64,000 nt of DNA from contig CAJNBX010000004.1 of NCBI GenBank assembly GCA_905221115.1, positions 1 through 64,000 on the forward strand, read 5' to 3'. The notes beneath the pieces are model-generated. The model ran no database searches, had not been told where the DNA came from, and worked only from the letters and a program-made list of their open reading frames with translations. The position numbers and the translations under genes are program-made. Position 1 is the stretch's first letter. Every line of letters starts with the position of its first letter. Source of the DNA: a bacterium (GTDB lineage: Bacteria > Bacillota > Bacilli > Lactobacillales > Streptococcaceae). Of this stretch, positions 24,876 to 33,258 are shown in pieces.

Positions 24876-25442
24876 ATGATTAATTTTGAAGATTTAAAGT
24901 TAGAAATACAAGATGAGTTTATTTCTTCTAATATTTCTGAAATATTGTACAGACAAAGAAAAAAAGATAAATTATCACAAGAACGTTTTTTAGAAAAATA
25001 TTTTGAATACAATATTTATAAAAAAATAGCAGGGTCTTTATCGCTCTCGCAGCTAAAAAGATATGAGAAAAATTATCGAGAAAAATCTTCCACTATTAAG
25101 CCTCAAAAAAGTAGCGAAATTTTTAACATTATTCGAAGATTTTCTGTTACTAATGATTTATATCAAAGGGAGATATATAACGACTATTTAAAAGAAGATT
25201 CGTTTAGGTTAGCTGAACGTCTAGAAGAGTTAGGTTTATTGGACTGCATTGAAAAAGCAACTAATGGACTAGCTGGGATGAATGAATTTAACATTAAATT
25301 TGGAAAAACTTATGATAAATCTGTTTTACTAGATTGGTTATTCAATAATGCTAAGAAAGCATTGAATGGTGAAGACATACCTAAATTTATTTATAGTCAG
25401 ACTAAAACAAGGCATGATATAAAGGGAGCAACTAAAAACTAA
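24876..25442 (+). CDS. Orphan hypothetical protein of element 2
   Basis: A 188-aa highly charged, Lys/Glu/Asn/Tyr-rich helical protein behind AAAGGAGGT and a consensus promoter, so it is probably well expressed. No recognised family. The N-terminal part (SEILYRQRKKDKLSQERFLEKYF, LSLSQLKRYEKNYREKS) faintly resembles a helix-turn-helix arrangement. It is transcribed opposite to both the transfer operon and the repressor, and its AT content is higher than that of its neighbours. A cargo gene with regulatory, toxin or defence function is possible. Confidence 0.55.
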   Translation: MINFEDLKLEIQDEFISSNISEILYRQRKKDKLSQERFLEKYFEYNIYKKIAGSLSLSQLKRYEKNYREKSSTIKPQKSSEIFNIIRRFSVTNDLYQREIYNDYLKEDSFRLAERLEELGLLDCIEKATNGLAGMNEFNIKFGKTYDKSVLLDWLFNNAKKALNGEDIPKFIYSQTKTRHDIKGATKN

Positions 25443-25453
25443 ATTAGTAAATT

Positions 25454-25490
25454 AAAAAAAGCCAAGTTCAAAAATACTTGGCTTAATTTA
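25454..25490. terminator. Bidirectional terminator
   Basis: GCCAAGT (25461-25467) / ACTTGGC (25476-25482) flanked by an A run and a T-rich stretch. It separates the convergent orphan gene and repressor. Confidence 0.85.
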
Positions 25491-25818
25491 TTTGTTTTAA
25501 TATATCTCGGAGAGCTTTTATAGTAGGTTCTCTTTTTTCTGTTGGTAGGTTTCTAATATCTTCAATAAGTTGTGAAAACTCTCCGCTTTGATTTTGATTT
25601 TCAATATTAAAAAAAGTATTCATATCAACTTCAAGCGCTTGTATGATTTTTTCAATGGTCTCAAGCTTAACATTTAACTGTTTATTCTCTAACCTATAGA
25701 TATAGTTGAATCCCAGATCAGCTTTTTCTGCTAGATATTCTTGTGTCATCCCACTTTTCAGTCTTAGAAGTCTGATTTGTTTTGCAACAAATTCTCTTAA
25801 ATTTATTTTTTCAGTCAT
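25483..25818 (-). CDS. XRE-family repressor of element 2
   Basis: A 111-aa protein with an N-terminal XRE helix-turn-helix (~12-65: LLRLKSGMTQEYLAEKADLGFNYIYRLEN) and a short helical C-terminus. It diverges from the surface protein gene at 25973. The intervening 154 bases hold three AAAAGACTG words and a palindrome over its own start codon. This suggests that it represses the surface protein and itself. It is the only candidate regulator in the element. Confidence 0.85.
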   Translation of the reverse strand: MTEKINLREFVAKQIRLLRLKSGMTQEYLAEKADLGFNYIYRLENKQLNVKLETIEKIIQALEVDMNTFFNIENQNQSGEFSQLIEDIRNLPTEKREPTIKALRDILKQIN

Positions 25819-25840
25819 GATAGTACCTCATAACTATCAT
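25817..25840. promoter_or_regulatory. Palindrome over the repressor start codon
   Basis: ATGATAGT (25817-25824) / ACTATCAT (25833-25840), overlapping the ATG and ribosome binding site of the repressor; a possible autoregulatory operator. Confidence 0.6.
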
Positions 25841-25871
25841 ACAAGTTTATCTCATTGAATAAATCGTTATT

Positions 25872-25950
25872 AAAAGACTGAAATTTTTACAAAAATAATA
25901 TTCAAAAGACTGTAAAATGTGGTATAATATTATTCATAAAACAGTCTTTT
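25872..25950 (+). promoter_or_regulatory. Promoter and operator-like repeats of the surface protein gene
   Basis: -10 TATAAT (25923-25928) with a poor -35. AAAAGACTG occurs at 25872-25880 and 25904-25912, and inverted (CAGTCTTTT) at 25942-25950. The copies bracket the core promoter, as expected for repressor sites. Confidence 0.7.
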
Positions 25951-25972
25951 AAGACATAAAGGAGTTTATACG

Positions 25973-28660
25973 ATGGAATCAAATACTCAAGGTCACGGAA
26001 CCATCAAGAAATTGCGTACAGGCGCAGTTATTTCAACGCTTGCAATCTCGGCTCTAGGGGTATCTACTGGGGTATCTGCTAGCGAAACCGAAGTAGCCGT
26101 TAACGAGCCTGCAACTAGGGTAGTTGCTAAGGACGAGGTTAAACCTAAAGTTCCTACCCAACAAGACGTAGATACGGCTAAGGCTGAATCAGATAAGGCT
26201 AATCAGGATGTAGCTAAGCAAAAAGAAGTTGTTTCAACTACTGAAGCAAACATTGCTAATGCTGAAAAGACTATCGCTGATACTACTAAAAAGATAGAAG
26301 AAGCTGAGTCTGTTACACCTGAAAAGGTTGCTGAGGCTAAGGCTGACGCTGAAAAGAAAGCCAGTGAGCTTGCTACGGCTGAAAAGACTGTAGCTGATGC
26401 TGATAAGTCTGTTTCAACTACTGCTGAAAAGGTTGCTGACCAAACTAAGGTAGTGTCTAATGCTGAGAAAACTGCTACTGCTACGGCTAATAAGGTAGCT
26501 GACGCTCAGAAGAAAGTAGATTCTCTTTCATCTACTACTGATGTTGCTCCGCTTGAAAAAGAGGTAGCTACGCTTACTAACCAAGTCGCCGAAGACACTA
26601 AAGCGGTAGAGACTGCTCAGACTAACCTTGACAATGGTAAAAAGGCTCAATCCGACAAAGACCAAGCTGTCAAAGACGCACAAGGTGGGGTATCTAGTGC
26701 TGAAGCCACTCTAAGCCAAGCCACTACAGCACTCGCTAATGCTAAAGCTGACCAATCTAACAAGGATAAGGCAGTCACTTCTGCTAAATCAGCTCTTGAA
26801 GTAGCTAAACAAGGTGTCACTGAAACAACTACATCTTCTGAAACAATGTACGATGTTCCTAAAGCAACTTACGCTCCAGCTCTTTCACAAGGGTATATTG
26901 ATGCAATCAAGGCTCTTGCCAACGGTACAGGCACTGCTGATGCAGTTCGTAAGACAGCCCTTAAGACCCCTTACATGGACGAAGAGACTGGTGTAGGTGC
27001 TAAATCCCTTAAAGACTTTAACTCAACTGGAGAGTTAAACGGAGTTCCTTACGGTTCAGAAGACACAGACTCAACTGAAATTGCAGACTTTCAACACCTA
27101 ACTAAAGACCAACAAATCCGATTGACTACCTATGCAGCATCAATCATTAATGAATTGCGTGCTAAGGTTGGTACTAAGCCTGTCACAGTAGGCGATAGTT
27201 CACTTAAATTGGCTGAAGCCTTTAACAACTATGCTAATGCTTTTGTTAGTGCTAACAGTGGTGAGTACAGCCAACACAACACTAAGGGTATCAAAGAAAA
27301 GTACGAACTTGCTAAGAAAGAGTCTAATGTAACTGTACCATCTCTTGCAATTCGCTCTAAAATGATTCCAGACTTCCTAGGTCTTGATAAGAAAGTAACC
27401 ACTATGGCTCACGTTAAGCAGGTTATGTATCAGGGTATCGTAAATGCCTTGATGGGTGTTAATGAAAATACCTCAAGTGAAGAGCGTTATAGCAGTGCAC
27501 TTTCTCTTCTAGGGTTGCGTGATGCTGATAAGACCAATCTCGGTGCAGGTATTGGATATATGGGTAGCTACACAACCAAAGGATACGAAGCATCTATCAC
27601 TTTGTCAGCCCCTCAGTCAATTACCACAACTACTCAAAAGGTAGACGAAAAGGCAGTTGAAGCAGCTCAAAAAGCGTATGTCAATGCTTATCAAGAGGTC
27701 AAAGATGCTGAAAATGCAGTATATCTTGCTAAGACTAAGTACAGTCAAGCTGACCTTGCTCTTGACTCTGCTCGTTCACACCTATCTAACATCAGAATGA
27801 ACAAGATTGACGTCTCAGCTCTTGAAAAGGCTCTCGAAGAAGCTAAAGCTCAGTTGGCTGAAGACAAACAAGCCCTAAAAATTGCCGAAGAAGTTCTTGA
27901 ATTAGCTAAATCAAATGCTAATAACAAGTCTAAGGCTCTTGCAGATGCTAAAACAGCTCTTACCAGTGCTAAAGCTGAACAATCAACTGCTGATAAAGCT
28001 CTTGAAACTGCTAAAGGAGAGTTGGAAGTCCTTACTAAGGCTCATGATGTAGCAGTCTTGGCTCGTAAGTCAGCTGGTGAAGACCTTGCTCGCAAACGTG
28101 AAGCGTCTAAAGAAGCTACTGACACCTATACAGTTCTTGAACTTGCCCTTACTAAGCGTAATGAAGTCCTTAAGGCTTTGGATAAAGAGCTTACTGATAC
28201 TAAATCTAAGCTTGGTGTACTTCGTACTGAGTTGAAGACTGCTAAGGACGAGTTGGCTCGTCTTGAGGGTATCGCAGAAGCTAAGGCTCGTATCCTTGCT
28301 AACTTGCAACAACTTAAAGCTGAACATGATGCATACCTTGCTGAACAACAACGCTTGCAGGCTTTGAAAGACAGAGCAGAAGAAATCCGTAACGCAGGTG
28401 GGGAAGTTAAACCTGTCCTTGATGCTGACGGTAAAGTAGTTGATGTTGTAGATGCTAAGGCTCAAAATAGGGCTGTATTTGCGACAGTAGGAACTAAAGA
28501 CGATAAAACATATCAAGCTCCTGCACAAGTTACAAATGCAAAAGCAGAACCTAAGAAACAACTTCCAAATACAGGAACTAAGAATTCAGGACTTTTAGCA
28601 TTGCTTGGAGCAAGTGTTGGACTACTAGCTTTAGCAGGAAAACGAAAATATAATAGATAA
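25973..28660 (+). CDS. LPXTG surface protein with SEC10/PgrA-type domain
   Basis: An 895-aa wall-anchored protein with a signal peptide (residues ~1-41: basic start, AVISTLAISALGVSTG, cleavage near VSA-SE). A long Ala/Lys/Glu/Thr coiled coil follows (~50-285), then a globular SEC10/PgrA-type domain (~290-545: LTTYAASIINELRAK, EAFNNYANAFV, GAGIGYMGSYT). A second coiled coil (~555-800), a linker and LPNTG (864-868) with a hydrophobic stretch and KRKYNR tail complete it. Related PrgA/Sec10 proteins of enterococcal plasmids block entry of a second copy of the same plasmid and affect aggregation. Here it would protect the element or promote adhesion. It is controlled by the divergent repressor. 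Base composition is less AT-rich than in the neighbouring cargo. Confidence 0.9.
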   Translation: MESNTQGHGTIKKLRTGAVISTLAISALGVSTGVSASETEVAVNEPATRVVAKDEVKPKVPTQQDVDTAKAESDKANQDVAKQKEVVSTTEANIANAEKTIADTTKKIEEAESVTPEKVAEAKADAEKKASELATAEKTVADADKSVSTTAEKVADQTKVVSNAEKTATATANKVADAQKKVDSLSSTTDVAPLEKEVATLTNQVAEDTKAVETAQTNLDNGKKAQSDKDQAVKDAQGGVSSAEATLSQATTALANAKADQSNKDKAVTSAKSALEVAKQGVTETTTSSETMYDVPKATYAPALSQGYIDAIKALANGTGTADAVRKTALKTPYMDEETGVGAKSLKDFNSTGELNGVPYGSEDTDSTEIADFQHLTKDQQIRLTTYAASIINELRAKVGTKPVTVGDSSLKLAEAFNNYANAFVSANSGEYSQHNTKGIKEKYELAKKESNVTVPSLAIRSKMIPDFLGLDKKVTTMAHVKQVMYQGIVNALMGVNENTSSEERYSSALSLLGLRDADKTNLGAGIGYMGSYTTKGYEASITLSAPQSITTTTQKVDEKAVEAAQKAYVNAYQEVKDAENAVYLAKTKYSQADLALDSARSHLSNIRMNKIDVSALEKALEEAKAQLAEDKQALKIAEEVLELAKSNANNKSKALADAKTALTSAKAEQSTADKALETAKGELEVLTKAHDVAVLARKSAGEDLARKREASKEATDTYTVLELALTKRNEVLKALDKELTDTKSKLGVLRTELKTAKDELARLEGIAEAKARILANLQQLKAEHDAYLAEQQRLQALKDRAEEIRNAGGEVKPVLDADGKVVDVVDAKAQNRAVFATVGTKDDKTYQAPAQVTNAKAEPKKQLPNTGTKNSGLLALLGASVGLLALAGKRKYNR

Positions 28661-28661
28661 A

Positions 28662-28688
28662 AAGAAAGAGAGCGGTGACTCTCTTTTC
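28662..28688 (+). terminator. Terminator of the surface protein gene
   Basis: AAAGAGAG-CGGTGA-CTCTCTTT with a following T, immediately after the stop codon. Confidence 0.8.
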
Positions 28689-28773
28689 TAATGGAAACAA
28701 ATTAGTATATATGTAAAAATTTTATATAAGGGAACTTTTGATATTCTGGTTCGATTTTTGCTTATTTTTTATG

Positions 28774-28890
28774 AAAGTTTACCTTATTTTAATGAAACTG
28801 ATTGAAATTAGTTGAAATTTTGTTTTTTGAAAATTTATGAAAACGTTGATTTTAAAGCACTTTGAAATTAGATGAAATAAGTGGTGCCCC
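28774..28890. repeat. Right-end repeats of element 2
   Basis: AAAGTTTACCTTAT (28774-28787) matches the left-end words at 20045. TGAAATTAG-N-TGAAAT occurs twice (28802 and 28863). These are probable integrase/excisionase sites. Confidence 0.6.
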
Positions 28891-28941
28891 AACCAGGTCT
28901 TAAGAAAGCTCGTAAAGCATCACAATTCTCAAAACGTTAAT
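28891..28941 (+). repeat. Attachment site C (junction of elements 2 and 3)
   Basis: AACCAGGTCTTAAG through the rpsI stop codon, identical to sites A and B over about 50 bases. It then diverges (TTCGAAAG instead of CAATACG). Confidence 0.9.
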
Positions 28942-28963
28942 TCGAAAGAATTACTATACTTCC

Positions 28964-28992
28964 AAAGAGCACCTTTCGGGGTGTTCTTTTTT
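28964..28992 (+). terminator. Terminator brought by the left end of element 3
   Basis: AAAGAGCACC / GGTGTTCTTT (one G-T pair) with loop TTTCGG and T run, 24 bases after the restored rpsI stop. An almost identical hairpin follows site E at 34909. Confidence 0.85.
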
Positions 28993-29050
28993 CGATTTGC
29001 TTACTAAATTGAGGGATATATAGTAGTATTTTTAGTAATACTTGATATTT

Positions 29051-29059
29051 TGGTATAAT
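29051..29059 (+). promoter_or_regulatory. Extended -10 promoter of the three-gene module
   Basis: TGGTATAAT (TATAAT 29054-29059), 44 bases before the start codon, with AAGGAGG just before the ATG. Confidence 0.65.
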
Positions 29060-29103
29060 ATGATTATTAAATAGTCTGAATATATAGTAACAAGGAGGAA
29101 GTA

Positions 29104-29814
29104 ATGGCTGATTTTTTAGAATTACATCAAAATGGGATACAATCTGATATCATAAGACGTGTGTCCGAAAATATGGTTGAGGTAGATACCGAGGGAAAGG
29201 TTGGTATGAGTTTCTTTACTCGATTTAAAATAGGACTCTCTAGAAATGCTTCATATCAACGAAGCGGTGTAGTAGAATCACAGATTACCTCTACATTGCT
29301 AAGTAACTTTAAAAAGTTTGCGACCGATAAAAAAGGTTCTTCAAAAGTGGAACGTTTAGATAATGTTAAACTTTTTATTGAAAAAGACTCCCCCGCTTTT
29401 TACCGTAACATCACTCCTGTTCTCGATATGATTAGTGATATTACTAAAATGAATAGTATTACAGATGATGATAAAAATAATTTTAAAGGTATTGAAATAA
29501 AGAATATTGAACGAACTTTGGACCGACTTTCTGGATATTATGAAATTAAGGGAATTAGTTCCGAGAGTAATGAAAGTGTTTTCAGATTCAATATATCGGG
29601 TCTACGTAATAATTATACGTTGAGTGACTTAACTAAGATGGATGTCAAACTTTATGGAATTAAGGTTGGAGAAGTAGATTCAATTGATTTAAGTTTTAAT
29701 ACAATGATAGATAGATTATCAAACCAGAGACAGTCACAACTAGGAGCTGACTTTGATGAAGAACAAAATAATGAGAAAATACCGATATATGATGTTCTAG
29801 TGGCAGGTGTGTAA
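29104..29814 (+). CDS. Uncharacterised first protein of the AAA+ module (DUF6414-like?)
   Basis: A 236-aa soluble protein behind CAAGGAGGAAG. No catalytic motif is visible. The overall plan (short N-terminal segment, SRNASYQRSGVVESQITSTLLSNFKKF, then a beta-rich C-terminal part with LTKMDVKLYGIKVGEVDSIDLSF) is reminiscent of the DUF6414 family; this is a resemblance, not a firm assignment. Its stop overlaps the start of the ATPase gene (TAATG), so the two are coupled. It could be the sensor or substrate-binding part of the module. Confidence 0.65.
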   Translation: MADFLELHQNGIQSDIIRRVSENMVEVDTEGKVGMSFFTRFKIGLSRNASYQRSGVVESQITSTLLSNFKKFATDKKGSSKVERLDNVKLFIEKDSPAFYRNITPVLDMISDITKMNSITDDDKNNFKGIEIKNIERTLDRLSGYYEIKGISSESNESVFRFNISGLRNNYTLSDLTKMDVKLYGIKVGEVDSIDLSFNTMIDRLSNQRQSQLGADFDEEQNNEKIPIYDVLVAGV

Positions 29815-30938
29815 TGGTAAGATTTAATATTTTTTTTGAGCCAGTTCAAAAGTTTAATGAAAGAGTCGTAAAATTAGATAACTATGTTTCATTTAATGAG
29901 GTTATTATAAATTGGACTAAAGATTCTACTATTATTGATATAATAAAACCTCTAATAGATAAAAAGAATTGTATTTTTAGAATGGATACCTACTCGCTTT
30001 CTGGGAGCCTAGTTTTTGAAAATATTGATTTATTAATCAAAATTTTTAATGATTCAGGAACTGAAGAAATATATCTTCATAATCCCCCTAAAAAATTCTT
30101 TAATTCATTAAAGCAACAAGTTAAATCAGAATTTTTAAATATTGAACAAAGTACTTTTGCAAAAATTAGTGAGGAGCAACTTAAAAGGATTTCTGAAGAT
30201 TTAAATGAAAAAATAGTTGGTCAAGAAAAAGCTAAGAAAAGTTTATTAAGGAAATTGGTTACTCAGTTGGTGCGTACGAATGCGAAAGCACTAGTATTAA
30301 TGTTTTATGGTGAACCAGGAATAGGAAAAACTGAAACAGTAAAACAACTATCATTTACACTGTATGGAAATAACAATATTATTAGAGAACAAATGTCGAT
30401 GGTTGGTGGTGAATCAAGTGTAAAATATTTTAAATCAGCAAACCATAGCGAGGACTCATTTTCTAAAACATTACTAAACAGAGAATCTAATGTTATTTTG
30501 CTTGATGAGTTCGCTTTAGCTCCTGCATTTTTTCATAGCACCTTCTTTCAAATGTTTGATGAAGGCATTTATGAAGATCAAAATTATAAAGTAGATTTAA
30601 GTAACTCAATTATTATTTGCACTTCTAATTTTAAAAGTCGTTTAGAAATGGAAAAAAATATTGATATAGCATTATTGAGTCGATTTGATGGTTTTGTTAA
30701 ATTTTCTCCACTATCTATTGATGAGAAAAAGAAAATTTTAAAATTGACGTATTCAAAAATTATTAGCTCTGAATATATAGATGAAAGGTATCAGGAATAT
30801 CTAGATGAGGACAAGATATTAGCTTGTATTGAATCGCATCTAAACACCCTCCCTAATGTTAGAGCGATAAGGAAGTACGTTGAAGATGTTGTTGCGGATG
30901 AATTATTGGAGGTCATAATAAATGGTAAATCAAACTGA
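29814..30938 (+). CDS. ClpB-D2-like AAA+ ATPase
   Basis: A 374-aa protein. The N-terminal ~130 residues are unique. A single AAA+ domain of the Clp/HSP100 D2 type follows, starting with the typical ISEDLNEKIVGQEKAKKSL. Walker A is GEPGIGKTE, Walker B VILLDEFALA, sensor 1 CTSNF and the arginine finger LLSRFDGF; then the small helical lid (PNVRAIRKYVEDVVADELL). It is not a housekeeping Clp: one ring only, no ClpP-binding loop seen, and a dedicated partner gene on each side. It is expected to remodel a protein, possibly the partner or the membrane effector, on infection or stress (inference). Confidence 0.8.
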   Translation: MVRFNIFFEPVQKFNERVVKLDNYVSFNEVIINWTKDSTIIDIIKPLIDKKNCIFRMDTYSLSGSLVFENIDLLIKIFNDSGTEEIYLHNPPKKFFNSLKQQVKSEFLNIEQSTFAKISEEQLKRISEDLNEKIVGQEKAKKSLLRKLVTQLVRTNAKALVLMFYGEPGIGKTETVKQLSFTLYGNNNIIREQMSMVGGESSVKYFKSANHSEDSFSKTLLNRESNVILLDEFALAPAFFHSTFFQMFDEGIYEDQNYKVDLSNSIIICTSNFKSRLEMEKNIDIALLSRFDGFVKFSPLSIDEKKKILKLTYSKIISSEYIDERYQEYLDEDKILACIESHLNTLPNVRAIRKYVEDVVADELLEVIINGKSN

Positions 30939-30990
30939 TTAGGATAATAACTTTAGAGAACGATAAAGATTATGGAGTGGAGAATTTAAA

Positions 30991-31755
30991 ATGAAAAAAT
31001 TGAAAAAACTAACTTTTTATAAAACGATTTGGTTTTGGTTAACTATATGTTTATTGGTTTACATATTAAGACAATCTAAAGTGACAGTTGTTAAAATGTT
31101 TATTGATATCGTTTCTTATGTTTATCAGCAAGTCATAAGTGAACCGATTGCATTTTTGGCATTTCTTATCAGTATTATTACTGTATATATAGAAAGAATT
31201 AATGTTTTAAAAACAGATAGAAGAGCTAAATTATCCATCTCCTATAAAAAAGAGGCAATGTCAGAAGTAAAAGCTGTATTCAACGGTGAGGAAAAGGAGA
31301 TTGAGGTACCTAAGCTAAGAATATATGAAAATTCAGGAACCATAAAGTCTACTTACATATTCACACCTTATATTAAAAATAATGATGTAAAAAATGATAC
31401 AATAGATGATAACTATTTTTCATTTAATGCAGTTCATATCCATCTTAATGAAAATAGTAATTTTTTCAATCCAGCCAGGCTACATTATAATAATTGTATT
31501 GCTCCCAGTTCGTTCATTTCGAATAATCCAAATGAAAATCAATCTCATTTTATTTTTTGTTTATTCGAAGGTGTAGATGGTTCTTATAAATTATTATTGC
31601 TTGTTTATTTAAAAAATGAAAATGGAAACTATGATCTTCAAGTTATTGATAGGGTAGACGCATTAAATAAAGGAGCGGTGTATTTGCAACATTACTATAA
31701 TCAGTTTAAAAAGTGTGAAAAATATCTTTCTGAAAATAATATCATCATCTCTTGA
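30991..31755 (+). CDS. Two-helix membrane protein, third gene of the AAA+ module
   Basis: A 254-aa protein behind GTGGAG, 52 bases after the ATPase gene. Two membrane helices lie near the N-terminus (~10-27 FYKTIWFWLTICLLVYIL and ~48-66 EPIAFLAFLISIITVYI). A ~185-residue cytoplasmic domain with no recognised motif follows. In many bacterial defence operons a small membrane protein of this layout is the effector that disturbs the membrane; here that is only an analogy. A strong terminator ends the unit. Confidence 0.65.
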   Translation: MKKLKKLTFYKTIWFWLTICLLVYILRQSKVTVVKMFIDIVSYVYQQVISEPIAFLAFLISIITVYIERINVLKTDRRAKLSISYKKEAMSEVKAVFNGEEKEIEVPKLRIYENSGTIKSTYIFTPYIKNNDVKNDTIDDNYFSFNAVHIHLNENSNFFNPARLHYNNCIAPSSFISNNPNENQSHFIFCLFEGVDGSYKLLLLVYLKNENGNYDLQVIDRVDALNKGAVYLQHYYNQFKKCEKYLSENNIIIS

Positions 31756-31786
31756 GTTAAATAAATAGACCTTTACAGTGAATATT

Positions 31787-31828
31787 AATCAAAAATGCCT
31801 CACTAATTAAGTGAAGCATTTTTGATTA
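31787..31828. terminator. Terminator of the three-gene module
   Basis: AATCAAAAATGC...GCATTTTTGATT forms a long, nearly perfect hairpin (31787-31826) with an inner TCACT/AGTGA stem, rich in A and T at its base. It can act in both directions. Confidence 0.85.
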
Positions 31829-32110
31829 TATAGAAGATACTGCATAGTCTATTTTTAGCCTTATTGAAATGATTTCAGGTCATTTTAGTTTAATTTTGGG
31901 AATCAAGAAAGGTTTTAAATCAATATTTCTGACGTTAACAAGTCTAAAAAAGTCTTGGAACAAGTTTTGCATGTTCATCATAATATTTTATAGATTCCTT
32001 TCATACCAAGGGTTTAGCCCCTGTTTCTTAAATTTTACTGCCCACTTCTGCCCAGAAATGAGTAGTGTAAAAATCTTAACTATTATACCATGTTTAGTTT
32101 GAATGACAAA
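31829..32110. other. Intergenic debris without a recognised gene
   Basis: The longest frames lack ribosome binding sites and any similarity I recognise. A pair of TAGTGTAAAA words (32062 and 32117) flanks the start of the IS256-like remnant and may be IS end debris. Confidence 0.4.
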
Positions 32111-32114
32111 GTGA

Positions 32115-32290
32115 GGTAGTGTAAAATAAGTTGTGTAAACACTAAAAGGAATAAATTCGTTATAGTAGAGTTGCGAAACATTACTAGAAAAAGATTTATT
32201 CCTATGACTCAGTTTTCGCATAACTACTTAACTTCCTAGTCCAAAAGCAAGATATTGATAATAACAGAAGGAGAAACTTTCTCTTTTTTA
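32115..32290 (+). pseudogene. IS256-family transposase remnant
   Basis: After an IS-end-like TAGTGTAAAATAAG-TTGTGTAAACAC, an ATG at 32204 starts MTQFSHNYL. A shift of frame at ~32230 then gives NFLVQKQDIDNNR. Together they match the N-terminus of IS256-type streptococcal transposases (MTQF...LLNFLAQKQDID). Only ~25 codons survive. Confidence 0.6.
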
Positions 32291-32387
32291 GTTCAACTTA
32301 TTCAATTTTTTTATTAAATATTGTAATAGAAGGTCAAAAGATGTTGGTATCATGCTACACTAAAATAAATTAAAACAAAACTTTGTC

Positions 32388-32438
32388 AAACCAGGCTTGA
32401 AAAAAGCTCGTAAAGCATCACAATTCTCAAAACGTTAA
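32388..32438 (+). repeat. Attachment site D (diverged rpsI 3' end)
   Basis: Encodes [16 protein letters not shown] and stop like rpsI, but with synonymous changes (GGCTTGAAAAAA instead of GGTCTTAAGAAA). This suggests the copy came from another strain or species. Confidence 0.85.
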
Positions 32439-32463
32439 GAACCAGCTATAATGCAGCATTTAC

Positions 32464-32498
32464 AACACTTCATGGTTCACACCATGGGGTGTTTTTTT
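32464..32498. terminator. Terminator brought by the left end of element 4
   Basis: AACACTTCATGG (32464-32475) / CCATGGGGTGTT (32482-32493) with T run. A closely similar hairpin follows the gene ending at 43384. Confidence 0.8.
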
Positions 32499-32524
32499 GA
32501 TGATTTTTAGTAAAATTCACACCA

Positions 32525-32922
32525 TTACTTTTTAAGATTACGATGAGCAATCTCTCCAACAGCCATTGGAAGGACATTCGAAGTATTGACATAAGTCTTT
32601 GTTGTAATCGTGTCACTATGTGTTAGAGACTCAGAAATACCTTCAATAGATGTTCCAGCCTGTTTTGCTAACGTTACCCCTGTATGTCTTAATTTATAAG
32701 GGAATGCATGTTTAAGTTCTGGATGACGACGTTTGACAGATTTCATTTTATTATTAAGATAGTCAGAGTGTAGAGGGCTATTAACGTTACCCTTCATATC
32801 GATATAAGTAAAGACATATTGTTAATCGGATTGGATAATTCCAAACTTTGATAGTTCAGCCTTTTGATGTTTTTCATAAGAAGTAAGAAGCTGAAGTAAG
32901 TCATTGGAAATAGAGAAAATAG
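32525..32922 (-). pseudogene. Truncated integrase pseudogene
   Basis: Aligns with the last ~130 residues of the element 2 integrase, starting at ISNDLLQLLTS. It has a TAA in frame just before YVFTYID and no N-terminal two-thirds. The catalytic box PYKLRHTGVTLA and the Tyr of TYVNTS remain. Homology stops abruptly at ~32922. Cannot encode an active recombinase. Confidence 0.9.
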
Positions 32923-33258
32923 GCTAGCACAAACCCTATTTCAGTAGAAAATGAAGGAAATATTTCCATAATAAAACGCATAATATCAAGTTTCTTCAAC
33001 ACCTGATATTATGCGCGTTTAGGATTTTAAAGCCTGATTATTCAGTCTTTTTTTCTTTATAGTTCCGTTTAATTCCTAGCTTCATTAATTCTATAGAGGT
33101 TCATCGTCTTGAGTAATAATATTGTTTTCAGAAGTTATAGATTCCATTTTATTCTTCAAGTGTCAGTGTTCTCAATTCCTTATATCTTGCTAGGACTTAG
33201 GGAGAATCATTGATAACAGACTGTTACAAATCTAGTTAGCTGAATGATTTATATTTAT
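32923..33258. other. Debris with an inverted repeat
   Basis: No intact gene. AAACGCATAATATCA (32974-32988) and TGATATTATGCGCGTTT (33004-33020) form a hairpin of IS-end or terminator type. The rest looks like decayed coding DNA that I could not identify. Confidence 0.45.

Larger units (their letters stand above)
20043..28890. mobile_element. Element 2: integrative mobilizable element carrying a surface-exclusion-type protein
   Basis: Lies between att sites B and C. Arm-like words AGTTTACCTTA occur at the left end (20046-20057, with variants to 20121) and right end (28777-28787). Gene content is integrase, excisionase, HUH Rep_2-type initiator/relaxase, FtsK/TcpA-like ATPase, two accessory proteins, an orphan gene, a repressor and an LPXTG surface protein. 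Rolling-circle-type Rep proteins used as relaxases with TcpA-type coupling proteins are known from streptococcal IMEs. Conjugation pore genes are absent. Confidence 0.88.
28941..32387. mobile_element. Element 3: integrase-less segment with a three-gene AAA+ module
   Basis: Flanked by rpsI-derived sites C and D. It holds only three co-directional genes plus IS256 debris, and no recombinase, replication or transfer gene. This fits a cis-mobilizable remnant or a cargo cassette that depends on a neighbouring integrase. Confidence 0.7.

Noticed and set aside
29814..30938. Housekeeping ClpB/ClpX gene
   Set aside because: Only one AAA+ ring, a unique N-domain, tight coupling to an unknown gene and location between att sites.
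31829..32110. Coding gene in the A/T-rich region after the three-gene module
   Set aside because: Frames on both strands lack ribosome binding sites and recognisable protein features.
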